Below, piece by piece: positions 34,835 to 34,857 of a stretch of DNA of 34,857 bases. Each line of letters starts with the position of its first letter. The first letter of the stretch is position 1. A program made the translations under genes and the position numbers. The notes beneath the pieces are model-generated. The model worked only from the letters and a program-made list of their open reading frames with translations, searched no databases and had not been told where the DNA came from. Origin of the DNA: an uncultured Muribaculaceae bacterium (lineage in GTDB: Bacteria > Bacteroidota > Bacteroidia > Bacteroidales > Muribaculaceae); contig CANQRV010000029.1 of NCBI GenBank assembly GCA_947626355.1, positions 1-34,857 on the forward strand, in the 5' to 3' direction.

Positions 34835-34857
34835 ATGAGTGAAGAAATCAAAAAAAT
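34835..34857 (+). CDS. Start of a further gene, cut by the window end
   Basis: An ATG at 34835 opens a frame reading MSEEIKK before the window ends. It is too short to identify. It is divergent from the small membrane protein. An imperfect dyad AATCTT/AAGATT flanks the A-rich stretch about 15-35 bases upstream. Confidence 0.4.

Overview
The window looks like chromosomal DNA of a Bacteroidota bacterium, most likely order Bacteroidales and plausibly Muribaculaceae. The support is: repeated promoters of the Bacteroidales type (TTTG, about 19-20 bases, TAnnTTTG) upstream of many genes; A/T-rich start regions without strong Shine-Dalgarno sites; Omp28-like proteins with short C-terminal sorting-like tails; a PorT-type barrel; a NodT-type efflux channel; and GC-rich codon use that leaves long antisense open frames. 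The family-level placement is inference.

Layout, left to right. 1-338: divergent promoter region. 339-2647: two-component system (RprX/RprY type). 2802-9524: one long rightward gene string that starts with a PlsC acyltransferase and continues thiD, thiS, tenI-like, thiE, thiG, thiC, thiH. This supplies both halves of thiamin phosphate and their coupling, but there is no thiF and no TPP riboswitch in view. 9606-12898: sodB, rsfS, ftsH, with terminators after sodB and ftsH. 13003-14844 (minus): Omp28-like protein. 15305-21234: tripartite RND efflux operon (adaptor, pump, outer-membrane channel) behind a 460-base intergenic region rich in dyads. 21386-23029: lpxA and cdsA, both envelope lipid genes. 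23134-24309: secreted EreA/ChaN-like protein.

24328-28359: a MATE exporter (minus) divergent from an AraC regulator (plus), then a membrane-anchored TPR/AraC hybrid regulator (minus). 28425-30272 (minus): a second Omp28-like protein, separated from the TPR/AraC gene by a perfect 11-bp inverted repeat. 30507-33208 (minus): a two-gene operon of a LysM/periplasmic-binding-fold protein and a PorT-family barrel. 33494-34429: a class A (A2-like) beta-lactamase with a textbook promoter and a palindrome just upstream. 34426-34761 (minus): small membrane protein. 34835-34857: first codons of a further gene.

Most of the window is housekeeping (thiamin, superoxide defence, ribosome silencing, membrane proteolysis, lipid A and phospholipid synthesis) mixed with envelope stress and drug-defence functions (RND pump, MATE, beta-lactamase). 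I saw no rRNA, tRNA, CRISPR array, transposase or phage gene. No clearly new multi-gene system is visible. The best leads are the RND pump with a long TM6-TM7 linker carrying two extra hydrophobic segments, the thi operon without thiF or riboswitch, the symmetric sites upstream of the RND and beta-lactamase genes, and the regulator/hairpin/Omp28 arrangement near 28.4 kb.
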